Shown here: positions 18,332 to 26,677 of the stretch, piece by piece | Layout of the letters: the number at the start of each line of letters is the position of its first letter | Position numbering within the stretch: the stretch's first letter is position 1 | The notes under the pieces: generated by a model | Database searches by the model: none | The model's input: only the letters and a program-made list of their open reading frames with translations | What the model was told of the DNA's origin: nothing | NCBI GenBank assembly: GCA_965230605.1 | Contig: CBDDLD010000004.1 | Location: 2,108,001-2,172,000, forward strand | Length of the DNA stretch: 64,000 nucleotides | DNA from: CBDDLD01 sp965230605 | GTDB lineage: Bacteria > Bacteroidota > Bacteroidia > Flavobacteriales > Flavobacteriaceae | Direction: 5' to 3' | Made by a program: the position numbers and the translations under genes

Positions 18332-19279
18332 TTATTGATCTTCTGTAGATTCTGTCTCATCTGGATCCAGATATTTTGGTATACCATTCATCCCTATATC
18401 ATTCGTAGGGTCTCCATCACCATCAATATCTTCATTAATAGTTAGAACACCATCACCATCATCATCGCCATCAATATAGTTAGCAATATTGTCTCCATCT
18501 GTATCATCATCAAAAACATCTAGATTTCCATTTAAGTCTTCAATATAAGATGGTATGTTATCACCTTCATGATCATTAAGTTCCGTTTGATACAACTCAA
18601 ACTTAAATATTAAGTTAGAGTATACAGGAATTCCAATTAATGCTCTAGAAAAATAACCTAGTCCCGATGGTATAAACATTATGCCTAATCCATAATCATT
18701 GTATTGAATAGTACCGTCACCATTATCGGTAAACGATGATGCTACATTAAATTCCGGAATAGCTAATTGCCACCCTCGTATGGTTCCTGTAGTAGAGTTA
18801 ACACCAAAACCAACCAAATTAAAATCAGCAGGGTTTACAGAACTATCAAATACACTCCCATCTTCAACCAAAGTGCCTTCATAATTCACCCTAACTTTAT
18901 CTGTAAAATTAGGTGTCTGGGTTCCTCCTCCTTGGTTCAACTTTAAGATGTAGTATTCATAGTCTGCATCTTCATATGTCGTTGTCTTTAATTCCACATC
19001 ATCCATTAATAATGTATGTCCATCAGGAACACTCTCCCCAGCAGCTAATTCTGTTATTACGATATCATCAATTGTGTGATTAGATCCTGTTTGAAAAAAT
19101 TCAGAATTGTAATAATGTGTTGTTAAGTAATTGATTAAAGAATCGCTATCTGCTGCTTGTTGTTCTGTTCGGTCTCTATCGGGTACCGGTTGAAAATCCG
19201 GATCATCAGGCTGGCAGGCAAAAGCTATAAAAAGAATAGTAAATAGCGTAATGGCGCCTTTGTAATTTTTCATCTTCAT
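18332..19279 (-). CDS. FKBP-type peptidyl-prolyl isomerase lipoprotein with calcium-binding repeats
   Basis: A lipoprotein of about 315 residues: signal peptide with lipobox FIAFAC (Cys22 if translation starts at ATG 19279; an ATG at 19273 is also possible). It has an FKBP fold with KVRVNYEGTLVEDGSVFDSS, and a C-terminal tail of aspartate-rich DxDxD repeats (DGDNIANYIDGDDDGDG and DIDGDGDPTND) like thrombospondin type 3 calcium-binding repeats. It should help fold proteins at the cell envelope, and calcium may stiffen the tail. Family knowledge supports the FKBP role; activity of this copy is inferred. Confidence 0.88.
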   Translation of the reverse strand: MKMKNYKGAITLFTILFIAFACQPDDPDFQPVPDRDRTEQQAADSDSLINYLTTHYYNSEFFQTGSNHTIDDIVITELAAGESVPDGHTLLMDDVELKTTTYEDADYEYYILKLNQGGGTQTPNFTDKVRVNYEGTLVEDGSVFDSSVNPADFNLVGFGVNSTTGTIRGWQLAIPEFNVASSFTDNGDGTIQYNDYGLGIMFIPSGLGYFSRALIGIPVYSNLIFKFELYQTELNDHEGDNIPSYIEDLNGNLDVFDDDTDGDNIANYIDGDDDGDGVLTINEDIDGDGDPTNDIGMNGIPKYLDPDETESTEDQ

Positions 19280-19403
19280 TTGTTTAAATTTTCTTGATAC
19301 TAAAACCATTATCAAGGTTCATTATTGCTTAATTTTAATGCGCAAGATACAATAATATAATATTTTTGTACAAGTACATTAACGTAGTTTTTATTAAAAA
19401 AAT

Positions 19404-19778
19404 ATGCGCATAGACAAGTACTTATGGTGCACCAGATATTTTAAGACCAGAAGTTTGGCAACTCAAGCATGTAAGAAGGGGCAAGTTACTGTTAACGATG
19501 TTGTTGCAAAGCCAAGTAGAGATGTATACATATCTGATCGTATTACGTTGAGAAAAGATCAGGTGAATTATACACTGACCATTAATGATATTCCGCCTAA
19601 CAGGGTTGGTGCTAAGCTACTGGATATCTACAGAACGGATACTACCCCAAGAGATGCATTTGCAGCCAAAGAGCTTTTAAAATATAGCAAAGATTACTAC
19701 AGAAAAAAAGGCATGGGAAGACCTACCAAAAAAGATCGTAGAGATATAGACGATTTCTATGATGATAATACTGAATAA
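19404..19778 (+). CDS. S4-domain RNA-binding protein (Hsp15-like)
   Basis: A 124-residue protein with an S4 RNA-binding domain at the N-terminus: MRIDKYLWCTRYFKTRSLA and KKGQVTVNDVVAKPSRDV. The C-terminal half is basic and ends with an acidic tail. E. coli Hsp15 binds stalled 50S subunits that still carry peptidyl-tRNA. This relative probably acts in the same ribosome-rescue area, but that is inferred from the family. A -7-like TATTTTTG lies at 19361-19368. Confidence 0.88.
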   Translation: MRIDKYLWCTRYFKTRSLATQACKKGQVTVNDVVAKPSRDVYISDRITLRKDQVNYTLTINDIPPNRVGAKLLDIYRTDTTPRDAFAAKELLKYSKDYYRKKGMGRPTKKDRRDIDDFYDDNTE

Positions 19779-19828
19779 AACCAAAGGTATTAAGGAACTG
19801 TTTTTTATCTTTGAAAAAAAGAACGATT

Positions 19829-20326
19829 TTGACTAAAAACGTAATCTTAGACCATCAGGAAATAGAGCATAAAATAAAGCGTATTGCATATCAGATTTAT
19901 GAGTGTAATGTTGATGAAAGTGAATTAATCATTGCCGGTGTTGAGAGTAGTGGTTATTTACTGGCTAGAAAAATTAAAGCCAATCTTGACAAAATCTCTA
20001 ATATCGAATCCAAACTATGCAAGGTAATTATTGATAAGACCAATCCATTAAATACGATTACTACTTCAATTAATAAGGAGGCATATGCCAATAAATCTAT
20101 TGTATTAGTGGATGATGTTCTAAATTCTGGTAGTACCTTGATTTATGGTGTTAAACATTTTTTAGATGTTCCTCTAAAGCAATTTAAAACTGCTGTTCTG
20201 GTCAACAGAAATCATAAAAAGTTTCCGGTGAAAGCTGATTTTAAAGGTATTTCATTATCAACATCTCTTAATGAGCATGTAAATGTTAATCTGTCTAAGC
20301 AACCTTACGAAGCTTTTCTAGATTAG
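19829..20326 (+). CDS. phosphoribosyltransferase family protein
   Basis: A type I phosphoribosyltransferase with the PRPP-binding signature SIVLVDDVLNSGSTL. The start is not ATG. TTG at 19829 gives an N-terminus of family length; TTG at 19811 overlaps a -7 promoter element (TATCTTTG, 19806-19813) and is less likely. Length is 165 residues. It resembles the PyrR/hypoxanthine phosphoribosyltransferase group, but substrate and role are not clear. Its last nine bases overlap the end of convergent aroK. Confidence 0.85.
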   Translation: MTKNVILDHQEIEHKIKRIAYQIYECNVDESELIIAGVESSGYLLARKIKANLDKISNIESKLCKVIIDKTNPLNTITTSINKEAYANKSIVLVDDVLNSGSTLIYGVKHFLDVPLKQFKTAVLVNRNHKKFPVKADFKGISLSTSLNEHVNVNLSKQPYEAFLD

Positions 20327-20839
20327 ATGAAGTATGATTTCTTCTACTATAGTTTTTAATGTCTTATGGTCTGTAGTGATCGTTACATCACTTTGGTTGT
20401 AAAAATTGGTCCTTTCAAAAAGATGTTTACCAATAAATTCTTGTAAAGCTTCTACAGTTTCTAAATGACTGATTAAAGGGCGATTTTCTTTTTCCGGCAT
20501 CAATCGCTCACACAAACTACCTATACCTGTTTTTAAGTATACAGACCTTGTTTTGTGGTAGCCATTAATGCTATCCATATTATTCCAATAACAAGGCGTT
20601 CCACCTCCTAATGCCAATACAATATTGTCTTTAGATGCTAATAGTTCTAATAAGACACGATGTTCCGTTTTTCTAAAATAAATCTCTCCCTTGGTTTCAA
20701 AAATAGTAGCAATAGATTTCCCTTCAGAGGCTTCAATGACAGTATCGAGATCCAAGAAATCATAGTTAAAAGCGGAAGCTAATTGTTTACCAATAGTTGA
20801 TTTTCCAGATCCCATGTATCCTACTAAAACGACAATCAT
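20318..20839 (-). CDS. aroK: shikimate kinase
   Basis: Phosphorylates shikimate at the 3-hydroxyl, the fifth step to chorismate. The 173-residue protein shows the P-loop GYMGSGKST (residues 7-15), the shikimate-binding segment FLDLDTVIE, the Walker-B-like LALGGGTPCYW and the lid region ENRPLI. Length matches the family. It stands alone on the minus strand and overlaps the phosphoribosyltransferase gene tail to tail. Confidence 0.95.
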   Translation of the reverse strand: MIVVLVGYMGSGKSTIGKQLASAFNYDFLDLDTVIEASEGKSIATIFETKGEIYFRKTEHRVLLELLASKDNIVLALGGGTPCYWNNMDSINGYHKTRSVYLKTGIGSLCERLMPEKENRPLISHLETVEALQEFIGKHLFERTNFYNQSDVTITTDHKTLKTIVEEIILHLI

Positions 20840-20914
20840 ATAACCTTATAAATTGATTATTAAAAACATAACTTTTTCACACACAAAAAAACGAAAATTA
20901 ATAGACAAAAAGTA

Positions 20915-20944
20915 TTGTTTTATTAATTAAACATTTTATATTTG
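20915..20944 (+). promoter_or_regulatory. promoter of tRNA-Lys
   Basis: TTG (20915-20917), 19 nt, TATATTTG (20937-20944): a full consensus match, 28 nt before the tRNA. Confidence 0.75.
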
Positions 20945-20972
20945 CACCCTCATTTAGAGAAACACATTTAAT

Positions 20973-21045
20973 GACCTGGTAGCTCAGTTGGTAGAGCATC
21001 TCCCTTTTAAGGAGAGGGTCCTGGGTTCGAGCCCCAGCCAGGTCA
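20973..21045 (+). tRNA. tRNA-Lys (TTT anticodon)
   Basis: A 73-nt cloverleaf with acceptor GACCTGG/CCAGGTC, anticodon loop CTTTTAA (anticodon TTT) and T loop TTCGAGC. No CCA is encoded. It is a stand-alone transcript with its own promoter and terminator. Confidence 0.97.
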
Positions 21046-21057
21046 CAAAAATACACC

Positions 21058-21087
21058 AAACCCTAACAAGACTGTTAGGGTTTTTTT
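21058..21087 (+). terminator. terminator of tRNA-Lys
   Basis: AAACCCTAACA and TGTTAGGGTTT pair around AGAC, followed by Ts. Confidence 0.9.
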
Positions 21088-21172
21088 ATAATTGTTCGTA
21101 AGTAAAAACGATCTGTAAATACTTTCAAGTAATATAGTATGGATTAGAATTCCATAATACGATTGAAGATTA

Positions 21173-21180
21173 TATATTTG
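21173..21180 (+). promoter_or_regulatory. -7 element of the tRNA-Leu promoter
   Basis: TATATTTG lies 19 nt before the tRNA. No good -33 TTG is seen at the usual distance. Confidence 0.5.
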
Positions 21181-21199
21181 CAGCCTACTTCACAAATAC

Positions 21200-21283
21200 G
21201 CGCACGTGGCGGAATTGGTAGACGCGCTAGCTTGAGGGGCTAGTGGCCATTAGGTCGTGGAAGTTCGAGTCTTCTCGTGCGCA
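21200..21283 (+). tRNA. tRNA-Leu (GAG anticodon)
   Basis: An 84-nt tRNA with the long variable arm of leucine tRNAs. The acceptor is GCGCACG/CGTGCGC and the anticodon loop CTTGAGG carries GAG. No CCA is encoded. Confidence 0.95.
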
Positions 21284-21344
21284 CTTTTCCAAAAACTATT
21301 TACTTAAATTTTGTTAATATAACCTGATTATCCAGCTAAAATCT

Positions 21345-21352
21345 TATTTTTG
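21345..21352 (+). promoter_or_regulatory. -7 element of the carotenoid operon promoter
   Basis: TATTTTTG lies 21 nt before the regulator ATG. The -33 region has no clear TTG at 19-20 nt, which would fit a promoter that is weak or needs control. The element overlaps a TTG (21350) that could be mistaken for a start codon. Confidence 0.5.
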
Positions 21353-21369
21353 TTTAACTATTCGTTAAA
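21353..21369 (+). promoter_or_regulatory. putative operator for the CarH-type regulator
   Basis: The inverted repeat TTTAAC-TATTC-GTTAAA lies directly after the -7 element, over the expected transcription start. A related GTTAATATAAC occurs at 21313-21323. Position suggests autorepression; binding is inferred. Confidence 0.4.
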
Positions 21370-21373
21370 AATA

Positions 21374-22273
21374 ATGAACAATATAAAAAATAAGTTTAGC
21401 ATCAAAGACCTCGAAAACCTCACAGGTATAAAGGCTCATACCATTAGAATATGGGAAAAACGCTATAATTTATTATCTCCTAAACGTACCGATACCAACA
21501 TCAGATATTACGATTTAGCTGGTTTTCAGAAACTGCTTAATGTTAGCTACTTAAACAATAATGGTTACAAAATTTCCAAAATAGCAACCTTAGATGAGCA
21601 TAAGATTCCAATTTTGGTTAGAGAAATAGCAGCTCAGAGTAATATTGAAAGTCATGCTATAAACTCGTTCAAATTGGCCATGCTCAACTTTGATCAGGTG
21701 TTATTCTACAATACTTATGAATCCTTACTAAAAGAAAAATCATTTACAGAGGTATTCTACGATATATTTATTCCCCTACTTACTGAGATAGGGCTCCTGT
21801 GGCAGACTGATACTATTACTCCGGCACATGAGCATTTCTTGACTGTACTTATACGCCAAAAAATACTGGTCAATACTGAAATGATTCAGTCTAAAAAGAT
21901 AAATACATCTACCAAGACTTTCGTTCTGTATTTACCAGATAATGAAATCCACGAGCTAGGATTGATGTTCATCAACTATGAAATCATTTCTAAAGGCTAT
22001 CATTGTATTTTCTTGGGACAGAGTGTTCCATTAACTAGTTTAACTGATCTTCTCAGTTATTATGACGATATTGTTTTTGTATCTTATTTTACAACAAAGC
22101 CTATAAAAGAAGAGTTAGGAAATTATTTAAGCGACTTTAGTAAGACCATCTTAGAGCCATCTGATGCAAAGCTCTGGATTTTGGGCAGAATGCTAAGTGC
22201 TTTAGATACAGAGAAACTACCAAAAGGTATAACACCTTACACCTCTATTAAAAAACTAATTGAAACCATATAG
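21374..22273 (+). CDS. B12-dependent, light-responsive MerR-family regulator (CarH/LitR type)
   Basis: A 299-residue regulator. The N-terminus (about 7-75) is a MerR-type winged helix: FSIKDLENLTGIKAHTIRIW then EKRYNLLSPKRT. A cobalamin-binding half follows with both CarH hallmarks: W143 and E153-H154, forming the W-x9-EH motif of the four-helix cap, and E191-x-H193-xx-G196, the B12-binding motif. In CarH, adenosylcobalamin keeps a DNA-bound repressor tetramer together in the dark, and light breaks the Co-C bond and releases the genes. It lies four bases before crtI and heads the carotenoid operon, so light-induced pigment synthesis is a strong inference. ATG 21374 is chosen over TTG 21350, which lies in the promoter. 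Confidence 0.88.
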   Translation: MNNIKNKFSIKDLENLTGIKAHTIRIWEKRYNLLSPKRTDTNIRYYDLAGFQKLLNVSYLNNNGYKISKIATLDEHKIPILVREIAAQSNIESHAINSFKLAMLNFDQVLFYNTYESLLKEKSFTEVFYDIFIPLLTEIGLLWQTDTITPAHEHFLTVLIRQKILVNTEMIQSKKINTSTKTFVLYLPDNEIHELGLMFINYEIISKGYHCIFLGQSVPLTSLTDLLSYYDDIVFVSYFTTKPIKEELGNYLSDFSKTILEPSDAKLWILGRMLSALDTEKLPKGITPYTSIKKLIETI

Positions 22274-22277
22274 AACC

Positions 22278-23750
22278 ATGTCCAAGAAAGTGAGTATTAT
22301 AGGATCTGGGTTTTCTGCTTTATCTGCGTCATGCTACTTAGCGCAGCACAATTATGATGTTACTATCTATGAAAAGAATAGTACTGTAGGTGGACGTGCT
22401 CGCCAATTAAAGAAAGAAGGGTTTACTTTTGATATTGGTCCTACCTGGTATTGGATGCCTGATATTTTTGAACGCTTTTTTTCAGACTTTGACAAGTTGC
22501 CTACTGATTTTTATACTCTGGAAAAGTTAAACCCGGCTTACAATGTCTACTTTGGAGAAGAAGACTATATATCTATAGCAGATTCTTTAGAAAAGATCTG
22601 TGAAACTTTTGAAACTATAGAGGCCGGTAGTGGATCGAAACTAAGACGCTTTATGTCGAAAGCTCAAGATAATTATGATATTGCTATTAAAGATCTTGTT
22701 TATCGTCCCGGCGTTTCCCCTCTTGAGTTAGTTACTCCAAAAACTATACGCAAACTCGGTCTCTTTATGAGCAATATAAAGCGTATGGTTAGAAGTGAAT
22801 TTAAGAACAAAAAATTAGCCCAAATTTTAGAATTCCCTGTTCTCTTTTTAGGTGCTAAGCCAAGTGATACTCCTGCATTTTACAATTTCATGAATTTCGC
22901 AGATTTTGGTTTGGGAACCTGGCACCCTAAGAATGGCATGTATAGTGTTGTACAGGGTATGGCTGATTTGGCAGTAAGCCTTGGAGTTACCATAGAAACC
23001 AATAGCCCTGTAGAAGCTGTTTTAGTTGATGGTGGTAAAACAAAAGGTATCAAAGTTAATGGACAAGAGATACTTTCAGATATTGTGTTAAGTGGTGCAG
23101 ACTATCATCATTCCGAATCTTTACTAGAGGCAAAGTATAGACAATATTCTGAGGCGTATTGGGATAAAAAAACCTTTGCACCATCATCGTTACTATTTTA
23201 TGTAGGTTTTGATAAGAAGTTAGACAATGTTGTACACCATACGTTATTCTTTGATGTAGATTTTGACGCTCATGCCAATGCCATATATGATCACCCCCAA
23301 TGGCCGAAAGAGCCTTTGTTCTATGCAAGTTTCCCATCAAAAACTGACGCTGATGTAGCACCAGAGGGAAAAGAAGCCGGTATTTTCTTAATACCTCTAG
23401 CACCGGGGATTGAGGATACTCCTGAAGTAAGAGCGCAATATTTTGATATTATTATAGAACGATTCCAACGTCTTACTAAACAAAACATTATAAAAAATAT
23501 TATCTTTAAAGAGTCCTTCTGTGTTAATGACTTTGTAAATGAGTATAATTCCTATAAAGGAAATGCTTATGGAATGGCGAACACACTATTGCAAACAGCT
23601 TTTCTAAGGCCTAAGCTAAAGAGTAAGAAAGTAGACGGACTCTATTTTACCGGACAATTAACAGTACCTGGCCCGGGTGTGCCTCCATCACTCATATCTG
23701 GTAAGTTGGTAGCTGAGCTTATAAACAAATATCATCCAAATAACGCATAA
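22278..23750 (+). CDS. crtI: phytoene desaturase
   Basis: A FAD-dependent desaturase that converts phytoene to lycopene. The 490-residue protein has the dinucleotide-binding N-terminus SIIGSGFSALSASCYLA, the conserved GGRARQLKKEGFTFDIGPTW segment, and the C-terminal carotenoid-oxidoreductase motif (LYFTGQLTVPGPGVPPS) that completes the FAD site. The start at 22278 puts the FAD motif six residues in. It sits two bases before crtB and is co-transcribed with the upstream regulator. Confidence 0.95.
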   Translation: MSKKVSIIGSGFSALSASCYLAQHNYDVTIYEKNSTVGGRARQLKKEGFTFDIGPTWYWMPDIFERFFSDFDKLPTDFYTLEKLNPAYNVYFGEEDYISIADSLEKICETFETIEAGSGSKLRRFMSKAQDNYDIAIKDLVYRPGVSPLELVTPKTIRKLGLFMSNIKRMVRSEFKNKKLAQILEFPVLFLGAKPSDTPAFYNFMNFADFGLGTWHPKNGMYSVVQGMADLAVSLGVTIETNSPVEAVLVDGGKTKGIKVNGQEILSDIVLSGADYHHSESLLEAKYRQYSEAYWDKKTFAPSSLLFYVGFDKKLDNVVHHTLFFDVDFDAHANAIYDHPQWPKEPLFYASFPSKTDADVAPEGKEAGIFLIPLAPGIEDTPEVRAQYFDIIIERFQRLTKQNIIKNIIFKESFCVNDFVNEYNSYKGNAYGMANTLLQTAFLRPKLKSKKVDGLYFTGQLTVPGPGVPPSLISGKLVAELINKYHPNNA

Positions 23751-23752
23751 CC

Positions 23753-24592
23753 ATGAAATCAATTTTTGACAATGTTTCTCGTCAATGCAGTAAAATAGTT
23801 ACTAACTCTTACAGCACGTCTTTTTCTATGGCAACAAAAATGCTATCAGATAGTATACGACAGGATATATATAATATCTATGGCTTTGTAAGATTTGCTG
23901 ACGAAATCGTGGATACTTTCCATGATTATGACAAAGGCACACTTTTTAAAAACTTTGAAGCCGATTTAGAAGACGCTTTAAAAATGAAGATTAGCCTTAA
24001 TCCTATACTTAATGCATTTCAAGAAACGTATCATAAATATGGTATAGACAGGCATCTTGTAGATGCTTTTATGAAAAGTATGCGCTTAGACCTGCACAAA
24101 CAGAACTACTTAACAGATGAAGAGTACAGAGAGTATATATATGGATCTGCTGATGTGGTTGGTTTAATGTGCTTAAAGGTATTTGTAAAAGGGAATCAAG
24201 AGAAGTATGATGATTTGAAGGATTCAGCAATGAGCTTAGGTTCTGCATTCCAGAAGGTAAACTTTTTAAGAGACCTTAAAGCCGATTTCGAAAATCTTAA
24301 CCGAACTTATTTTCCCAATACCGATCTGAATCATTTAGATGAAGCCTCTAAACAGGCTATCATCAAAGACATTGAATCTGATTTCAAAAAAGGACTTAAA
24401 GGTATAAAGCAGCTACCTCTTGAAGCTCGTTTTGGTGTATTTATGGCTTATCGTTATTACAACAAATTACTGGATAAATTGAAAAAGACACCTGCTCTTG
24501 AAATTAAGTCAGCACGGATCAGAGTTCCAAACTATAAGAAGATAGAATTACTGACTAGAAGTTATGTCAAATATCAACTAAATTTGCTCTAA
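23753..24592 (+). CDS. crtB: phytoene synthase
   Basis: Condenses two geranylgeranyl diphosphates head to head to phytoene, the first committed carotenoid step. The 279-residue protein carries two aspartate-rich motifs: RFADEIVDTF near residue 48 and NFLRDLKADFENLNRTYFP near 180. It is the third gene of the regulator-crtI-crtB-crtZ operon, with only a 2-nt gap after crtI. Confidence 0.95.
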   Translation: MKSIFDNVSRQCSKIVTNSYSTSFSMATKMLSDSIRQDIYNIYGFVRFADEIVDTFHDYDKGTLFKNFEADLEDALKMKISLNPILNAFQETYHKYGIDRHLVDAFMKSMRLDLHKQNYLTDEEYREYIYGSADVVGLMCLKVFVKGNQEKYDDLKDSAMSLGSAFQKVNFLRDLKADFENLNRTYFPNTDLNHLDEASKQAIIKDIESDFKKGLKGIKQLPLEARFGVFMAYRYYNKLLDKLKKTPALEIKSARIRVPNYKKIELLTRSYVKYQLNLL

Positions 24593-24603
24593 ACTAAAAG
24601 CCC

Positions 24604-25053
24604 ATGCGTATTTTTCTTTGGATACTTATTTTTCTCGCCACATTTAGTATTATGGAGTTTATGGCGTGGTTCACGCATAAATATATAATGCATGGCTTCT
24701 TATGGTCCTTGCACAAAGATCATCATCATAAAGATCACAAAAGTTGGTTTGAACGTAATGACGCTTTCTTTTTGTTTTATGCTGCTGTAAGTATGTTTTG
24801 TTTCTACCAATGGCATCAAAATGATATCTGGTTTTGCCTCCCAATTGGTTTAGGCATCATGGCCTATGGTGCCACATATTTTATTGTTCATGATATTTTT
24901 ATCCATCAGCGTTTTAAAATGTTTAGAAATGCAAACAATTGGTACGCCAAAGGTGTACGAAGAGCGCATAAAATTCATCATAAACATTTAGGCAAAAAAG
25001 ATGGGGAGTGCTTTGGAATGTTAGTCGTACCTTTTAAATATTTTAAAAAGTAA
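24604..25053 (+). CDS. crtZ: beta-carotene hydroxylase
   Basis: A membrane di-iron hydroxylase that adds hydroxyl groups to the beta-ionone rings, giving zeaxanthin. The 149-residue protein shows histidine clusters of the fatty-acid-hydroxylase type: HKYIMHGF, HKDHHHKDH and HKIHHKHL, with hydrophobic helices between. It ends the carotenoid operon. Its stop is one base from the convergent thioredoxin gene, and no terminator hairpin was seen between them. Confidence 0.93.
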   Translation: MRIFLWILIFLATFSIMEFMAWFTHKYIMHGFLWSLHKDHHHKDHKSWFERNDAFFLFYAAVSMFCFYQWHQNDIWFCLPIGLGIMAYGATYFIVHDIFIHQRFKMFRNANNWYAKGVRRAHKIHHKHLGKKDGECFGMLVVPFKYFKK

Positions 25054-25054
25054 A

Positions 25055-25624
25055 TTACTCTGAAGATAATTTGGTAATGGTTTCAATAACCTTATCATCA
25101 TACCAATCTGCGGCTCCTTTTTCATCAACTACAATTCGTCCTTTTTTATCAATGATAAATGTCCTTGGAATAGATCTTACATCAAATAAATGGCTATAAT
25201 CAGATATAGGTCTGTATGTTTTAAACGTGTAACTATTTTTAGACTTGAAACTGGCAAGTTTTTCAACCTCCTCATTACTCACAAATAAGAAAACAACGTT
25301 TTCAGTTTTAAAATGATCGTAAAGCTTTTGCAGGCTTGGCATTTCTGCTATGCATGGAGGGCACCACGTAGCCCAAAAATTAAGTACTATAACTTTTCCT
25401 TTGACGTCCTTAAAATCTAGTTGTTGCTGTTCGGTATCTATCAACTTCCAATTGTAATCAGCTAAAGTCAGGCGTTTAGAATCATCTATTTCATTAGGTG
25501 TGTTTATATACGTTAAGACTTTATGAATTGCTACCTGTATGGGTGTTCTGGTTTGCGGAATAATTAGAATTGCAATTATGATTAAAAAAATAATATTATT
25601 CCTTCTAGATTTAGATAATTTCAT
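25055..25624 (-). CDS. TlpA-like thioredoxin family protein
   Basis: A 189-residue protein anchored by one N-terminal helix (about 8-25). A thioredoxin fold faces the periplasm, with the active site WATWCPPC and the segment IPRTFIIDKKGRIV. This class reduces disulfides in envelope proteins or cytochrome c precursors. No cytochrome maturation genes are nearby, so the partner is unknown. Confidence 0.92.
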   Translation of the reverse strand: MKLSKSRRNNIIFLIIIAILIIPQTRTPIQVAIHKVLTYINTPNEIDDSKRLTLADYNWKLIDTEQQQLDFKDVKGKVIVLNFWATWCPPCIAEMPSLQKLYDHFKTENVVFLFVSNEEVEKLASFKSKNSYTFKTYRPISDYSHLFDVRSIPRTFIIDKKGRIVVDEKGAADWYDDKVIETITKLSSE

Positions 25625-25715
25625 AATAAAAGCATGAAGCGCAACTTCTTAGTCGAAATTACGCTTCAGTTCTAACATTAAGTTTAAGTTAGTAATATAT
25701 GGAAATGTTAGTTAA

Positions 25716-26618
25716 TTAATTTCTTGTTACTGTACCTGTAGGTAAAGAAGATACGTTAGGTCCAAAATCGTGAGTGGCTGGAGCAGTTGCTGTACCTGCA
25801 ACTCCAACTAATGGTTTTATCGCAAACGGCGCAGGTGAATCGTCTGGCACAGGCTCTAAAGAAATTACTACGGTTCTTCCTCTTACATCTAGCGGAAATG
25901 TTTCTCCTGTTGGAGCATTTAAGAAGAAATCTTCTCCGGGTACCGGAGGTCCTTGATTAAACTGTGTCCCACTGAAGTTAGTAAAATCATCGCGTCCTCC
26001 GAAATCGTCAAAACGTCCTGTACTTATTGGTCCTGAGTCTCCAATGACCCAACCTTCATAAGTCCATCCCGGGTTTTGTGAAACGTCTGGTAAATTTAAA
26101 TTTGCTGTAGGTGGCATTCCTGGAGTTCCAAACCAAACACCATACTCATCATTACCATTGTTTCCTGCTCCCATCATTTCATCTGTTGGTGTCCTCAGGA
26201 AAAATGTACCAGACACATTAACTAAATCACCGATTAGATCTGTATTTACGGCTGCAGAGCCTCCATTAAATTCTCCGCGTAATACTTTAGTTGGTGCTGG
26301 AGCAGGATCAGGGTCTACTGCAGGTTCAATAGACAATACAAATGCAGTCGCATCTGCTAATTGTTGCGCGTTAACTGAAAATACTTGCGGAAAAGTTACG
26401 CTAGTGAATCGTCCTGTAGACACAGGATTACCATCAACAATAATCCAGCCTTCGTATACAAAGTCACTTCCTAAAGCTTCTAAACCACTCAAGTTAAGAG
26501 TAATTGTATCTAAGCTTGTAGTATTGTCATCGTCGTTACTACATGAAGTGGCAAAAAGACCTATTGCCATAACTCCAATAATCATTTTTTTAATCATTAC
26601 TGTTTTTTTTAAGTTCAT
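25716..26618 (-). CDS. lipoprotein with two tandem RskA-C-like modules
   Basis: A 300-residue lipoprotein (lipobox FATSC; ATG at 26618 or 26597). The mature part consists of two copies of one module, about residues 40-130 and 165-295. Each opens with YEGW(I/V)I and a (P)(V/I)STGRF motif and closes with (L)SIEPA.. or SLEPVP.. followed by a proline-rich stretch and a G-rich strand. The pattern resembles the C-terminal, extracytoplasmic half of anti-sigma factor RskA, but no anti-sigma N-terminal domain or membrane helix is present. Function unknown. The divergent duplication and the neighbouring Crp/Fnr gene are the only context. Confidence 0.75.
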   Translation of the reverse strand: MNLKKTVMIKKMIIGVMAIGLFATSCSNDDDNTTSLDTITLNLSGLEALGSDFVYEGWIIVDGNPVSTGRFTSVTFPQVFSVNAQQLADATAFVLSIEPAVDPDPAPAPTKVLRGEFNGGSAAVNTDLIGDLVNVSGTFFLRTPTDEMMGAGNNGNDEYGVWFGTPGMPPTANLNLPDVSQNPGWTYEGWVIGDSGPISTGRFDDFGGRDDFTNFSGTQFNQGPPVPGEDFFLNAPTGETFPLDVRGRTVVISLEPVPDDSPAPFAIKPLVGVAGTATAPATHDFGPNVSSLPTGTVTRN

Positions 26619-26677
26619 ATAATTTGTTGGAGCTAAATTATATGAAGCCTAAATTTTAAAATGTTAGCTATCTAACA

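Noticed and set aside
21350..21373. TTG 21350 as the start of the regulator gene
   Set aside because: The codon lies in the -7 promoter element, and ATG 21374 gives the proper MerR N-terminus.
25635..25668. TGAAGCG/CGCTTCA stem upstream of the TlpA-like gene as a terminator
   Set aside because: The loop is 20 bases and the T run after the stem is weak and broken; too uncertain to list.
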